Of a stretch of DNA of 64,000 nt, positions 1-15,600 are shown piece after piece. A program made the translations under genes and the position numbers. Origin of the DNA: Theobroma cacao (taxonomy: Eukaryota > Streptophyta > Magnoliopsida > Malvales > Malvaceae); contig NC_030851.1 of assembly GCF_000208745.1 (NCBI RefSeq), positions 38,324,093 to 38,388,092 on the forward strand, written 5' to 3'. Under the pieces are notes generated by a model. That model was not told where the DNA came from, did no database searches, and saw only the letters and a list, made by a program, of their open reading frames with translations. How positions within the stretch are numbered: position 1 is the first letter of the stretch; each line of letters starts with the position of its first letter.

Positions 1-465
1 AAAGCACGTGTACTGCAATAAACTGTTATTGGCATTAGCCAATTCGCCATGAAGGTCTCTGTCGAGTAAAATTTTTACCATATATGGTTGGACGCCTTGG
101 ATAAACAAGCAGGACATTGTAATTTTATCCGATGGTAATTAACACAAAGATTCTAAATTAACGGTGAAAAAAGAAACAGGAAAGAGAACATTACAGTTAA
201 TAAATTATATTCGACACTCCAGCCTATTACATGAAGATAGGAATATATTGAGCTCAATTACCCAAAAAGAAGGAAAATAACCAGTGAGCTCAATTATTCA
301 CCACACGACATTGACTACATACACAACAAAAAGTGCCAAACCACAGTACCCACACTTACAGCTGAAGGAACCAAAAAGTTATTTTCTTCAGCTGCTTATT
401 CCGTTAACCCAGGCCTACGAATAATAAAATGTTAAAACAAAGATAAGGAAAGAAAAAGCAAGGTC
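1..465. other. 3' flank of first peroxidase gene
   Basis: No coding frame is visible. The right part lies just past the stop codon of the minus-strand peroxidase at 466 and should hold its 3' untranslated region. I could not fix the polyadenylation site. The remainder is AT-rich spacer cut by the window edge. Confidence 0.5.
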
Positions 466-1737
<1,272 letters not shown>

Positions 1738-1830
1738 TGTCGTCTCACTTTCTATTCAAGTTCTATTGGGAAAACCTCTTTGAAGAAAGCAAAGTTTGAT
1801 GTTGTTCAATGTTGGAAACCAAGGGAAGTT

Positions 1831-1836
1831 CTTATA
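1831..1836 (-). promoter_or_regulatory. TATA box of first peroxidase
   Basis: TATAAG on the minus strand, about 95 bases upstream of the ATG at 1737, a normal spacing for a plant gene with a short leader. Judged by motif and position only. Confidence 0.45.
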
Positions 1837-1837
1837 G

Positions 1838-2945
1838 ACGTTGATTTGAATTACTATAAGATTAAAAAAAACAAAGAAAGCAAGATAAGATGAAGCCCGT
1901 TATTCACCTTACCTATTTTACAATTTACTATAATATATTTTAATCTAAAGCATTGGAATAAAAAATATGATTAGTTATGCGCCTGTCTCTTACCAATTGA
2001 CATAGGATTCAACTGTAACATCAAGGGGTAGGTGGAATTTATCCGAATAGACAATTGTGTAATGCGGAGATTAAGCTTATGTCTGTCCACCTGAATCAAG
2101 TCTTTTAAATTGATTTAAGTTGATTAGAATTAAGCTTAATTACCGTTGTAATTGGTATACGTGGCGGGTAAGCATCTTATGGATGCAGATTTGGTGGATA
2201 TGATCTTGGATCATGTTACACTAAAATCATGTGAGATAAGAACAAGATATAGAGTAGAATACAATTCAATTGGTTCACCTGCTCTCGATGGCTACGATAT
2301 CATTACATCATGATGCATTTTAGCCTTGAGCTGTCCGTCTACTTTTTCTATTCAATAATTTGGTACCTGCTGCCACTTTTTTATAGCCGACTATACATTG
2401 GGGTCAAGAAACGAAAAACTTGGATTCATGAAGAATAAAGTTTGTCAATCATGTTCGAAATGCGTTGTTAATGCTTCATGCAGATGCGTAGAAGATGAAA
2501 AGAAACAAAAAGGAAAAAGGGAATCCAGTAAGCAAGCTGTCAAAGAGAAACAGGACATATAATTATGATCTCATTACATCTAAGTTGTATTTTTATTACA
2601 CAATATTACACAACAATTTTGGAATGTCTTAGAGCATATGCCACATGTACCAATAATGTAGTATTGGGTTTAAGGCAGGGACCAAATTTCAAATAGTAAC
2701 TCGACAAAAAGGAAAGAAAGCTCCACTTCTAACAATGCAAAGGTTTGAGAGGAAAAGTACATATTTAGTTTGGCTGTCTCTTTTGTTTTGACTTGACAAG
2801 TTTCTTTCATTTTCTGCATTAGAAGAAGAGAAAATTTTAATTTATTAAATTCAAAAATCTGATATCAAATTAATAAACTTTTGATCTATCAAACTCAAAA
2901 CTCTTATATCATGTCAGTAAGATCTTGATTGTATTACTAAAAAAT
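1838..2945. other. AT-rich spacer with a degraded repeat of the next ORF
   Basis: No intact gene. Around 2610-2760 the minus strand resembles part of the 102-codon frame at 2946-3254: both hold a version of CCCTGCC followed by a block around AAGACATT and CCAAA. This suggests two diverged copies of one sequence about 450 bases apart. The rest is AT-rich with no signal I recognise. Confidence 0.3.
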
Positions 2946-3254
2946 TTAAATAGCTATTAGTAGTAAGATTGACCAAACGAGTAACTTAACTTCCAAAACC
3001 GAAAAGAGAACATATACAGTGACAAGAGAACAATATCGATTTCTTTGGAACTCAGTGGTACACATTTTCTTAACAAGTTTGGAAATGTCTTGGGGCATGT
3101 CAGTTTGGTTGAGGCAGGAACGAATTCTATCAGAAAAAGATGACAAAAGAGGAAAGTGATCTGCAATTTCATTCTCCCACCACTTTTGGTAAAAGAGAAT
3201 GTTAACAGTTCGTTTCAAAAGGCCACAAAAACAAAGCAAGAGTGACTCCACCAT
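2946..3254 (-). CDS. Unrecognised 102-codon open frame, possible gene fragment
   Basis: An ATG-initiated frame of 102 residues beginning MVESLLLC. The middle is hydrophilic (ENEIADHFPLLSSF, then SKLVKKMC) and the C-terminal 25 residues are strongly hydrophobic, as in a tail-anchored protein. I recognise no family. A degraded copy of part of this frame lies about 450 bases to the left, so it may be a fragment of a duplicated gene or repeat. No promoter or splice sites clearly support it. It could be a chance frame. Confidence 0.2.
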   Translation of the reverse strand: MVESLLLCFCGLLKRTVNILFYQKWWENEIADHFPLLSSFSDRIRSCLNQTDMPQDISKLVKKMCTTEFQRNRYCSLVTVYVLFSVLEVKLLVWSILLLIAI

Positions 3255-5369
3255 GCATCAATTACATACAATTATTATGACTTATTATCTAATGAGTGTA
3301 ATAGGTTTTTATAAAAACAAACGCTACAAAATAAAATAAATTAACAAAATCAAACTACTCATAATGAGTTCAATTTTTTTAGTTGAAAAAATAAAATAAT
3401 CAAAACTTATTCTTTTGACAGATATCATGTATCAATTACATGTCATAATTGCATTTAATTAAGGTACGTAGTAATTAGTAGTACTTGATAAAACATCATT
3501 ATATTAAGAAACCGTAGAGTTCAATTTACTATTAATTAATCTGATAAATTTTATGATTGAAGTCATATAATTGGTTTTTTATAACTATTTTATTTTATAT
3601 TTTGGAATAGATACATAATAATATATCATGATCAATGGCAAAATTAACATGACCGAGAGACATCCTTTCGGCAAACATGGTATGCCCCATGGGAGAACAT
3701 GTCACGGGGGACAGGCGAGAAGACGCGTACGAGGAAGTTTCATATGTCCTTATCTTCATTATTTTCTCCCTTTTTTCCCTGGCTGTCCCACGAGACAGGC
3801 ATGCCTAGATTTTTTTTTTTTTGAAAGATAGGCAGGCCTAGATATTGATATAACTTATAAGTTTATCTTGATTTACTTTTGATTTTTACTACTAGTATTT
3901 GCTTTTATTTTAAAGTAAACAATGAAAATTTTTTACACCCAAACATTTGATTCATTAATCGATATATGACCCGTTGTTAAAGAGTAAGTTCAAATCTCTT
4001 TCTTTAAATCTTAAAAAAAAAAATTTAATTAAAATATATTAGAAAGAAGATATTGGGCCTTCTTGTGATGTTTGGTTGGGTTGCAGCATCAAAGGTACTT
4101 CCTTCTTATGTTTCCTTCTATGCTCACTGCTCCCTTGAGGATGATGCTTGGACTTTCTGATGCTTGCTCTTGTTTCATATTGCAAGTTTATTTCTGTTGC
4201 CTTCGTTTGTGCTTTTGTGGCTTTTTGGTGGATCCCCTGAGTCTTGTTTCCAAGTTAAGAAAGACTGATGTTGAAAGCCTTTGAAGGCTCACGGTTTGCT
4301 GGGTTCACGATGCTTGATGTGAACAACCTTTTAGTGTCATGAATCTGCTACAACTTTTTCTTCTACGAGTTCCATTATGCTTTCTTTTTGTTGTTTTTGA
4401 TTTGAATACGCGGATATGTTCACGCGGCTCTCGTTTGTTATGAGGCTAGAGATGCTCTGTGAATGCTTCTGTGTTTTTGTTTTTACTGTGTTTTGCAGTG
4501 GCACTCTGATCATAGGCGTCTTTTGAAATTGTACAGCACTTACCCACACCAGAAGCTCTATCCCACTAAAGTCTTCCTTTAGACTGTAGTGACATAAACT
4601 GGTGATTGAAGAATAAAATTGTCTTTAAAAAAAATATAAATAATTTTTTTTACTTTGTTTTGTTTTCTAAAATATTCAAATAGTTTCTTACTAAAATGTT
4701 GGTAAGCTTGCTTTCAGCCTGTCTAGCTTTGACATAAACCTAATATTGTATTAATTTTCTGATACATAATAAAATTAACGAATCCATTTGGTTGAGAAAA
4801 AAAATATGATGCTACTTTTATTTAAAACAATTACACAAAAATTATAATTAATAAATCAATTCATATTTATAAATAAAACCTTTGAGTTGTATCTACCAAT
4901 GTAAATGATAAAGAAGTAACCCATTGGATAAATTTTGGTCATGAATACTTGTAAATCTATCTACCAATGTAAAAAAAAATAATTTTATAATAAAATCATA
5001 TAAAAAAAAACCCATTAATCAATGTGCTTTTCATATGGTAACTAATTAAAGAAAGGCCCCTGTCATTGTTACCATTTAAGAAAGAAAAATGTGGCCCTTT
5101 ATTTCTTTTCCATAACTTGGATCTGAAAGCTACTTGTCCCTTCAACATATAAAATCCCCTAAACTTTCTTTTCCTTTTTTTAAAGATGGAATCTCGAAAA
5201 TTTTAATTTCGGAACCAACGACACATAATTACTAACTAATTAATTATAAAATTAACCACACACTTTATACTATCCATCATAAAAATATCTAACAGATCTG
5301 CTAAAAAGAATGGCCGGTCAATTGCTAAATCAATAAGGGGATTAATAAATCCCCAAATTAATTAAGAAA
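3255..5369. other. AT-rich spacer with an exon-like island
   Basis: No gene model is possible. About 4040-4600 is less AT-rich than its surroundings. After a pyrimidine-rich AG at about 4498, an open plus-strand frame of 26 codons containing LYSTYPHQKLYPTKVFL runs to a TAG, which looks like a terminal exon or its relic. The upstream frames are broken. A short poly-T-associated repeat lies at 3945-4018. The rest is simple AT-rich sequence. Confidence 0.3.
3945..4018 (+). repeat. Short interspersed repeat, copy 1
   Basis: A block containing CATTTGATTCATTAAT, GATATATGA and TTCAAATC, with a T-run upstream at about 3811-3821. Similar blocks occur at 19136-19212 (same strand) and 35643-35755 (opposite strand), each near a run of T. 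It could be the tail of a small retroelement; the family was not identified. Confidence 0.35.
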
Positions 5370-5879
5370 GGTATAATATTCAAATACGCTCTTAAATTAT
5401 TTAAATAAGTTTTTAATTTTTTATTATATTTAATTAAATTTTTATATTTTATTTTAAATTAAATAAATATTTATAATTAATAATTAATTAATTATAATTA
5501 ATAAAAATATCACTTATCATTTTATATCTACATGACATTAACATAATATTGATATGAAAAATAAAAAATATCATATGATCATGCTATCATATCAAATTAA
5601 TATGTCATATCATAAATAATTATGATATGTGAACATGTTACATTACGATCAATTTTTATATTTTAATATGTCACATCAACGTCATGCGATATAGAATAAC
5701 AAATAATATTTTGACTAAGTTAATCATTAATCATAAAGGCTTATTTGACTCAAAATAAATAGTAAAAGAATTTATTTGATTCAAAATAAAAATATAAAGA
5801 TTTGATTAAACGTAATAAAAGTATAAGAGCTTATTTGAATTTTTTTAAATAATTTCAAAACTTTTTTGTATATTATGCC
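5370..5879. mobile_element. Fold-back MITE copy A (Mutator-like), 510 bp
   Basis: The left end GGTATAATATTCAAA matches the inverted right end, which reads GGCATAATATACAAA on the minus strand. The arms stay complementary for roughly 200 bases each side, so most of the element folds on itself. The flanking 9-mers ATTAAGAAA and ATTAAGGAA match at 8 of 9 positions, as expected for a Mutator-like target duplication. It has no coding capacity and would depend on a transposase supplied elsewhere. Related copies: 19515-19855, 38660-39095, 45138-45624, 54668-55406, 59033-59402. Confidence 0.7.
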
Positions 5880-8814
5880 ATTAAGGAATGTCTATGAATT
5901 GAGTCATGATACCTTCATCCTCTTTTATTCATATTCTGAATAAAGATGATCTTATTTTTAAGAAAGGAAGTAGGGAGGCACGGAGAAAAGCATTGCTTTT
6001 CCTTCTCTCAATTTGTGTTTTTTCTCTGGATGATGTAACAATCTTATACATTTATAATTTTATTTTATAATAGAAATATCCAACAAATTCATTTTTTTTC
6101 TCAAAAAAATTCCCTTTCATATCTCATAAAAACTAAAATTGAACATCAAATCCATGAATATTAGAATTCATTAACGAGGAAATTAATAATAAATGAATAA
6201 TTAATTTTTAATAGAAACGTGTATAATTTGTTTAAATTATTTAAATATTTTAAATCTTGTAATTATTTAAACAAGGTTTATGGATATATTAATTTAAAAT
6301 TTTATTTATTTTAATGAAAAAAATCTTACCTAAACCTTGTCAATATTCATCACCTAATTATATATAAAAGGAACAACTCAACGGAAAGACAAGACTGATA
6401 ACACCAATTAATGCTCCCAAAGACCGAGAAGCATCTCCTTGACTCCTTTTGTTCTCCCTAAACGGGAAAAGAAGAAGACTAGGACAAGAAAAGAAAAAGT
6501 TATATACTCCTACTAACCTAATAATATGTTAAAAAAATAAAAGAAAAAGAAAAAAAATATTAAAGTCATGGTTCACCAGCTGCCAGCAATGCAAATATTA
6601 TATGGATTATTCAATGCAAAAGTTGTCATTGTCGGCTTGCCACCAAATATTGAAGCTTCAGAAGAGAGAATTTCCCTCCTACTGGTGATATTATTGCTTC
6701 TCATGCCGCTGGGGGATTGCATGTGCTGCTTGGCACTATTTTGTTTTCAATATTATTTAATGTGCCAAAAAAAAGATAAAGTTTGCTAAATAAGTGTATA
6801 ATTGGATAAATTTGAGGAATAGATTTTTTATTGAGATATATAATAAATAAATTGTATAATTGACTCATAAAATCATGGGATGAGAGCCAGTTGTCTTGAA
6901 ATTCTGTAATATATGTAACAACTAGGCAAGGTGGTTTATGCTGCTGCAGTTTTTCTCTACTCTGGGCAATGTATCTAAGGCTAATTATTATCTTTCATTT
7001 AAATAATGGCTGCATGTATACTTTAGATCATGGCAGGCTTTTTACTCTAAAATATGCCAATACATATGGTTGGGTTGGAATTCCTGGCAAAAAAAAAATG
7101 TGGGGTTTGGCAGATTGATAAGTTATTAATTAGTTTGGATGGAAAATATTATGAGAAATTAGAATATGACCCGTGTGTTACACACGGGCTTCTTTACACA
7201 TATCTTTCCTTTTTTTGCTTTGACATTTTTTTTTCTTTTTCGTATAAAATAGAGGAAGTAGAATTATCAGAGAAGTTGTAAATATCTCCCATTCTCTCTT
7301 TCTCTAAGACTGAGCTTGTGTTATTGTTGTTGTGTTTTACAAAAATTTTATTTGAAAAAGAAAAACTAAGTGCAGTTCTATCTGTTTTTGCTCTCATTTT
7401 TTTTCTGTGTTAGAAAAGACTTAAAAGAAAGAACAAAGTTCAACCCTTTTGTGAGTACTTATTGTAAATTCATCTTCTTCTTTTGTTTTTTCTCAAATTT
7501 GTCATCAATTCTTTTTTTTTTTGTTTCAGAGTCTACTATTGTACGATGATAGAATTGTTAAGGAACATTTTTTATTTTTTAATTTTACTCTCATGCTTGG
7601 GCAATTTAAGATTTTTTTGGAAACTTGTTAAAGCTCTAAAACCCCTTCTTGAAGCCACCCTGTCAGAGCTTTAAAATCCCCTCCTTAAAACCTTACATGT
7701 GGCAAAATGAAGAAACCTCAAATTAATAATGTTATAGATTGTTGTGAAAAATGCGATTTAGATTTTTGATTATTTGACATTGTTGTAAAAACTATTGTGA
7801 AGAGTTAAATTATTTGAAAATGATTAATGTTTAACATTGCTAAAATGTATCAAAAAATAAATTATCGCAAAGTTTAATTTTAAATATATGTAAAAAACTA
7901 ATTTTTAGATTTTGTAAAAAATTAATATTACTTCAAACTAGAAATTAAATAGTTATATTCTCACTATATTTTTATTTTTGAAACACATTAAAATTTTATT
8001 TAAAGTGCAGAATATTTGAATAATTGATTGTTTCTCAAAATAGCTTTTTCAATTGACTTGAAAAATACAATAAAAGAACATTTTCGAATCAAATCAACAA
8101 GTATTTGACATTGTGTTTGAACTAAAAACATATTTTGACATCGCAAATGTAATGTCAAATTAACAGCTTGTAACAGGGTTTAGTAATTGATGATACATAT
8201 ATAGTCTATATTTTCATAATTTTATACAATTGTATCGGTCAAATCATACAATTTGTATCATATATTTCGAGTTTTATCATTTTTTTCTTTAAATTTCATA
8301 ACTTTAAATTGAATATTCTTTTTTGACGTTTCATTATTTTTTTAAATATATATATGGTATTAATTAATACCACATGCTAAGCATTAATTTAATTATTATT
8401 AGTACAAATTTCAACTTCCAAAGTATCATGTTTTTCATCATATTTTATGTAACACTTTTCTGCCACAACAAGGCCTATATGGCTTGGATGGAATAATGGC
8501 CAGCAGTTTCTGATGGTGTGTATCTATCAGAAATAATTAACTAATTAAGCAAAAAATTAATTATTTGCAAACAAGTAATCAAGAAAAGGTCAAGGATTTT
8601 ATTGAGTTGGAATCATGATTTAAAGTGAAAATATTCTCACAAATTACACTCAGCAACAATGTACGGCTGCAGTTTGTAAAGCCATACTCATAAATTAACA
8701 CCAACAATACATTTTTTGTGGCCAAACCTTAATTCACATCTTAATTGAAGATGCCACAAAAATAAACAAATCTTCAACAAAAAAAAAAAAAAAGAAAAGA
8801 AAAGGGTTCTTCTA
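5880..8814. other. AT-rich spacer between the two peroxidases
   Basis: No gene is supported. At about 6660-6780 a plus-strand frame reads ENFPPTGDIIASHAAGGLHV and continues hydrophobic for about 15 residues. It looks like a fragment of coding sequence but has no start, and I do not recognise it. Two T-rich stretches around 7190-7260 and 7480-7520 give short low-complexity frames. The remainder is featureless AT-rich DNA. Confidence 0.3.
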
Positions 8815-10365
<1,551 letters not shown>

Positions 10366-10437
10366 TTTGTCTTGAGGAGATTAATGAGACTTGATTTGTG
10401 TGAGCAATGTGGTGTATGCAAAAAAAAATGTGGGTTA

Positions 10438-10445
10438 TATTTATA
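10438..10445 (-). promoter_or_regulatory. TATA box of second peroxidase
   Basis: TATAAATA on the minus strand, about 75 bases upstream of the ATG at 10365. Perfect plant TATA motif at normal spacing; no experimental support. Confidence 0.55.
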
Positions 10446-11429
10446 GTTAAGCTAGTTGAGTCCCTTTGAACATGTCAGGGTGCAAAACTGTCACTAGATT
10501 GGTTTATGATTGATTTGATAAGGTCAATAACCAAAGAGCTGACTTCCAGAATATAAACAGAAGGAAATTTAAATGCATATTGCAATTTGTATATAAGTTC
10601 ATTTTTTTCTCTTTTTTTTTTTAGAAAAAAATCAATGCACAATAGTGTTGACAAATAAGATATTAATTAGCTAATTTAATTAGAAAAAAAAAGAAAAATT
10701 GGCTAGACAATGAAGCAAATACATATTCTGCTTTTGATTAGTACATGCAAAAAGTCTATTATTTATACATGTCGAATACCATTCACCTTGTTCCAATTCC
10801 ATCCTCCAGATTGCATATGGAAATGTACTGAAACTCACCATTAATCTTGTGATTAGTTCATAGCAAATTAAATTTTAAACATTGTTATTAATAAATATAT
10901 CTACAAGGCTCCAAAATGTATGTATAGTGAATTATTTATACAATATATATATATTGATTTGGAGAAATTAACAATAATTCATTGTGAAAGTTCAAAATGT
11001 AGGATGAACTTATTCATTCATTTTTGTGCATAATTAATATTTTCATACATCTACTTATATAGCATATAAATTAAAGGATATATAATACATTATATATGTA
11101 TGTTTAAGTGGATAATTTTGATGCCGATGACCTCAACAATAAATTGAACACTATATGATAAACACAATAAATTTGAAAAATATTCAAGCCGTTTAATTGT
11201 ATGCACTAGACTAACTTGTTAACATTTTCCACTTACCGTGGATTTTTCGCACAACATTAAATGTTATTTAATTATTCTTCTTCTTTTTGCTAAAATTAGG
11301 ATAGAATTATTATTTGTGACAAATGGTGAAAATTTAGTAGTAAAATGTTGGTGCATACAATACAATATATATATATATGATTTTTTTCTTTTATATACAG
11401 TTAATGAAGTTGAGGGAAGAGAGAAGAAA

Positions 11430-11467
<38 letters not shown>

Positions 11468-11468
11468 N

Positions 11469-11503
<35 letters not shown>

Positions 11504-12425
11504 CCAGCTTGCCTATCAATCTCAATTATCAAATTTCAACCCTAAGCTGTAAGACTAGATATTGGTTGACGTTTTTACAAATACCATGCATGCCTAAGCA
11601 TATGTTAGCTCAAGGAATCTTATAATTATCAATCACTTGTTGATATATTAAGTATATAATTAATTGTCCCAACTTGATTTTAACATCCTGTGATTGGTGG
11701 TCAATGCAATTGATTGACACCTCAACCAACAGAGATATTGTCATGACCTAATATCCGAAGGAAATGACAAGATTTACTCACCAACATGTCACAGAATGTT
11801 GATGGTGAATTGGTAACTGATTAAGGAAATATATAATATTAAGCATTAACTTTCATATACCTAATTTTTTTTAATTTAATATTCCATCCCCTCATTCATG
11901 GCCTGTTTTCATGCTTTTGCCTTGTATATGTTAATTTAGTCTGTGAAGAAATTAAATAATTGCCAACAATTAATCATGATCAAAGCTTAATCTTCTGTCA
12001 TTTTTTGACCCACCTCTAATATTGAAATCCGAACGGAAATCTTAAAATCTCTTAATAATGAAATTAAAGGATGAACCATCAGATTACAAAGATTGATACT
12101 CATGAACAATTTTAATACGCATGAATTACAATATTAATTATGGTTTAAACTCAACTTTAGCGTGTGTTAGCTTCACGCACAAGTTGAAAATTGAGGAATC
12201 ATGTAAGCACATTGTCATTTAAAAATGAAGCAATTAGTACAAGCCGCATACCCTGTGTTTGTTGGCATATTGTACACTCTCTAGACCAAAATATTCTGTA
12301 TTTTATTCATGGAGATAGTGTTTAATAATTGTCATTACTGAAAATGATTATGATAAATACAAAAATGAATCACGACTTTGCTTGCTGCCAAAGCAAATGA
12401 CATTAATTGACAATTAAAGCATTAA
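10446..12425. other. AT-rich spacer
   Basis: No gene seen. Open frames at 11238-11625 arise from a TA microsatellite and encode only Tyr-Ile repeats. The rest is AT-rich with many stops in all frames. Confidence 0.5.
11431..11500. repeat. TA microsatellite with one ambiguous base
   Basis: About 70 bases of (TA)n, broken by a short CACN stretch; the single N is at 11468. Its true length is uncertain because such tracts are hard to assemble. Confidence 0.9.
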
Positions 12426-12611
12426 TTAAGCATTTTCGTGTACATAATTTTTATAACCTTGCTGAAGCCAAGCTCCATACTCTTCCAACAATTTTGACCA
12501 TACCGGTCCCCTTCTAATCCATCTCATGTGGCCGAGTTCATCACTGATGATCACATGCACAGATTTTCCATCCCAACAACTAGACCATGAAAAGTTTAGG
12601 GTTTGGTGCAT
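12426..12611 (-). CDS. Unrecognised 61-codon open frame, probable exon fragment
   Basis: Frame starting MHQTLNFSW and ending NYVHENA. It is rich in Trp (five), Gly and charged residues and lacks low-complexity runs, unlike chance frames in this AT-rich DNA. About 100 bases upstream on the same strand is a second short frame, MAANRPPWQIMSLPIEMHG (about 12773-12717). Together they suggest pieces of a gene or retrocopy. I do not recognise the protein and see no convincing splice pair linking the two. It may be a pseudogene remnant. Confidence 0.25.
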   Translation of the reverse strand: MHQTLNFSWSSCWDGKSVHVIISDELGHMRWIRRGPVWSKLLEEYGAWLQQGYKNYVHENA

Positions 12612-15600
12612 ATATAGTTTAGTCTATCAAACAGCTGTTAATAGGTCGTTGCAGAGTAACTATTAGAATAATCCCAGGCTGCTTTTTGTACGATTATTTG
12701 TTGGTTTTGAGCAAGTTCCATGCATTTCTATGGGAAGAGACATTATTTGCCAGGGCGGCCTGTTGGCAGCCATGGCTTTGCCGCCTAAAAGCTAGGAAAC
12801 TTCATCAGTTTATGTAAACAGAGACCATTTCAATATTTTATCATATATACTAAAATTTGAATTCTGCTTAGGCAGCAATCGCATTCACTCACCAAGAAAA
12901 ACATTAATTTCCTTTCTAATTAATGTGAAAAATTAGTTAATAGTATGTTACAAATTGGTAAGTGCAGGATGCAAAAATCAACATCTAACAATTTTTAACC
13001 TACTTAAGAAGCCTGATTTGGCATCCAATCCTTTTTCATTGTCTATTTTTATAAGCAAAAGTTCCATTAGGAAGTGAAAAATCCTCTCCTCTTTTAGAGA
13101 AACGAGTAGTGCTCTTTATTAAATAAATAGAAAAAGAGCTTCTATATGTATACGAAAAAAACATTTAAAAAATAAGAGGACGAATTATAGTGAAATTAAT
13201 TGCAATAGTTGCAGTTTTTTAAGCTTTTTATATGAATTATGCATTTTGTAGTACATAGCGCTAAGCATTAGTCGACCAAATCACATGATCGACCGGTTTT
13301 GATTGATATTGAATCAATTATTTGATGTCGGTTGAAGATAGCGATTATTTCAGTTATTCCACTCGATTTTTGATGAAAACTCTTTTGTTGAAATCGATTG
13401 AATCATTGATTTTTTTAATTATATTTATATGAGAAATTACACATTTACCCCTCATTAATTCCCCCTTTACCTACGCTGCTTGCAACCTTCCCTTCGGAGC
13501 AAACCCTAAATCCCAAAGTTGTCAACCCTCCTTCCCCCTTCTTACATCGTAACCACACCTTGTCTAGCCTGAGTCACCTTGCCCTATCGTAGATTTTAGC
13601 CCCACTTGCCGAGTTAGAAACCGCCCGACTGACCTCATAACTAACCCACCGTGTTCAGTCATGCATGACTTGGTTGGTTCCTCCATAACTTCGGTCTGTG
13701 GTGATCGTTTCTAGCACCTTGATCAGCTTGATCGATTACGGCCTCCTCCACTATTGAAACCAACTTCACCAACCAATGCTACTATAGTACATACTACTCT
13801 ATTCCATACAAATGGCAATACAAAGCTCAAAATAAGGATTTCTAATTTTGAGAAAGAAAAAAATTCAACAATCTATGTAATCTTGGCATAACCATTATTA
13901 TTAGTACTTCTAGTTAGATGTTTAAAACTTTTCCCAATCTCCTCTTACCTTATCATATATAATACTACAACCACAACAACAATAATAAAAATATACCCAT
14001 CACTCAAAAGAATGCCTGTTATAATGTTAATATTTAGAAGTTTCAACTTAAAAGTTTTTTCTTATAATAGAGAATGGGAGATAAAGTTAGCATATTGTAC
14101 ATAAGGCTCTTTTATATATGATAATGATAGCATAAGACTCAATAAATCTTCATATATACCAAAAAAAAGAAGTACCATTTTTTATATTGCTATTAAAAAT
14201 TAAATTGAGAAACTGAAAATATCAATATATTAATAATATACATGTATCAATATCATTGATAAATACATTGAGATACTAAGAACATAAATATATCTTATAT
14301 AAAAAAATCAACATCATCAAATAAATATTCAATTTTATGGTTGTCACTCTTTAAACAAGTGAATAAATGTACCCACACATGTTGATGCATAGGTTCCCAA
14401 AGTAGTCTATGTGCTCAAAATCAGTAACGAATTTAAGATTTTGCATGAGGGGTGATTAAAGGGTAATTATAAAAATAATCATATTATATATATCAAATTT
14501 TATACATATAATAAAAAAATAAAAATTGAAAAGTGGCGGTTGCCACCACTCGCCACTACCTTGACTCCCTCAGTTCTTAAAATGATGTTAAATAATGCAA
14601 AAATGCTAATAGTATAACCTGACTAATAGTGGTAAAATGAAATAATGCAGGCTTTACTTAACATTATTACACATCTTTAATAGGATTGAGGTCTAGCATT
14701 CCAATCTCTCGTCTCTTAATACTTCCTCAAATATATATGCACGAATTTTTTTTTTCTAAAAAAAAACCATGATAAAATGGCATTGCCAATAAAACAAAGG
14801 TGAGAGTACTTGCTCCTTGGAATATACACCTAATTATAAGCTGTTGATTCTCTACAGCGTATAGAGAAGCAGTCACTTGCAAAGAAGATGCCTTTGAACT
14901 TTCGAATGGCCATCCTCCCTCTTGACAGAAATGAGAATAAGAGACAAGAATTGGAATGTTGATGGGAAACCCATCTTGTTATTTATAGTCGAGAAAGCCT
15001 TTGGAGCATCATCATTGAATCAACAGGAATTCCAATATTTCTTTAATTAGATGCGTGGTGTAAGGTAATGGGTTGACTGTATATTAAATTTTGAGATATA
15101 AACTTTTTCTTCAAAGTTTTAGCCAAATGATACGCATGTCGGTCCAATTATCATTTTCCACTATAACTCAAAGTTCATAAAAGCAACACAATTTCGAAGA
15201 ATAATGCTCTCCCGATCATGGAAAACGAGGCTCTACTTACTGCTGGGGATGTGATTTAATTAATTAATTAATGGTAGTTATAGCGAATCAATCCTAAAAT
15301 TTAATTTCCAAGATTCTGATCAATATAATATTGTTTCCATAAGTCCACTCTTCCAAGTTGTTTTAATTGGGCTCCCCTCCAACAAAGTAACATGTATTTC
15401 TATTGCTTGTTGTTTTTTTATTCTTGATTTTTTTTGGTACATTGAATCCGGGGTTCTTCTTTTTTTAATTAGCTTTTGTTATTCTTGTTCTTTCAATATG
15501 TGGAATTTTATCCATTTACTTGAAAAATTTTCTTTCCCAGTTGCTTAACAATTTGTGTTCACATGTCTTGATTTTGTTATGTAAATATAAAGTATTAATA

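Noticed and set aside
11238..11625. Open frames of about 100 codons in both strands
   Set aside because: They consist largely of Tyr-Ile repeats from the TA microsatellite.
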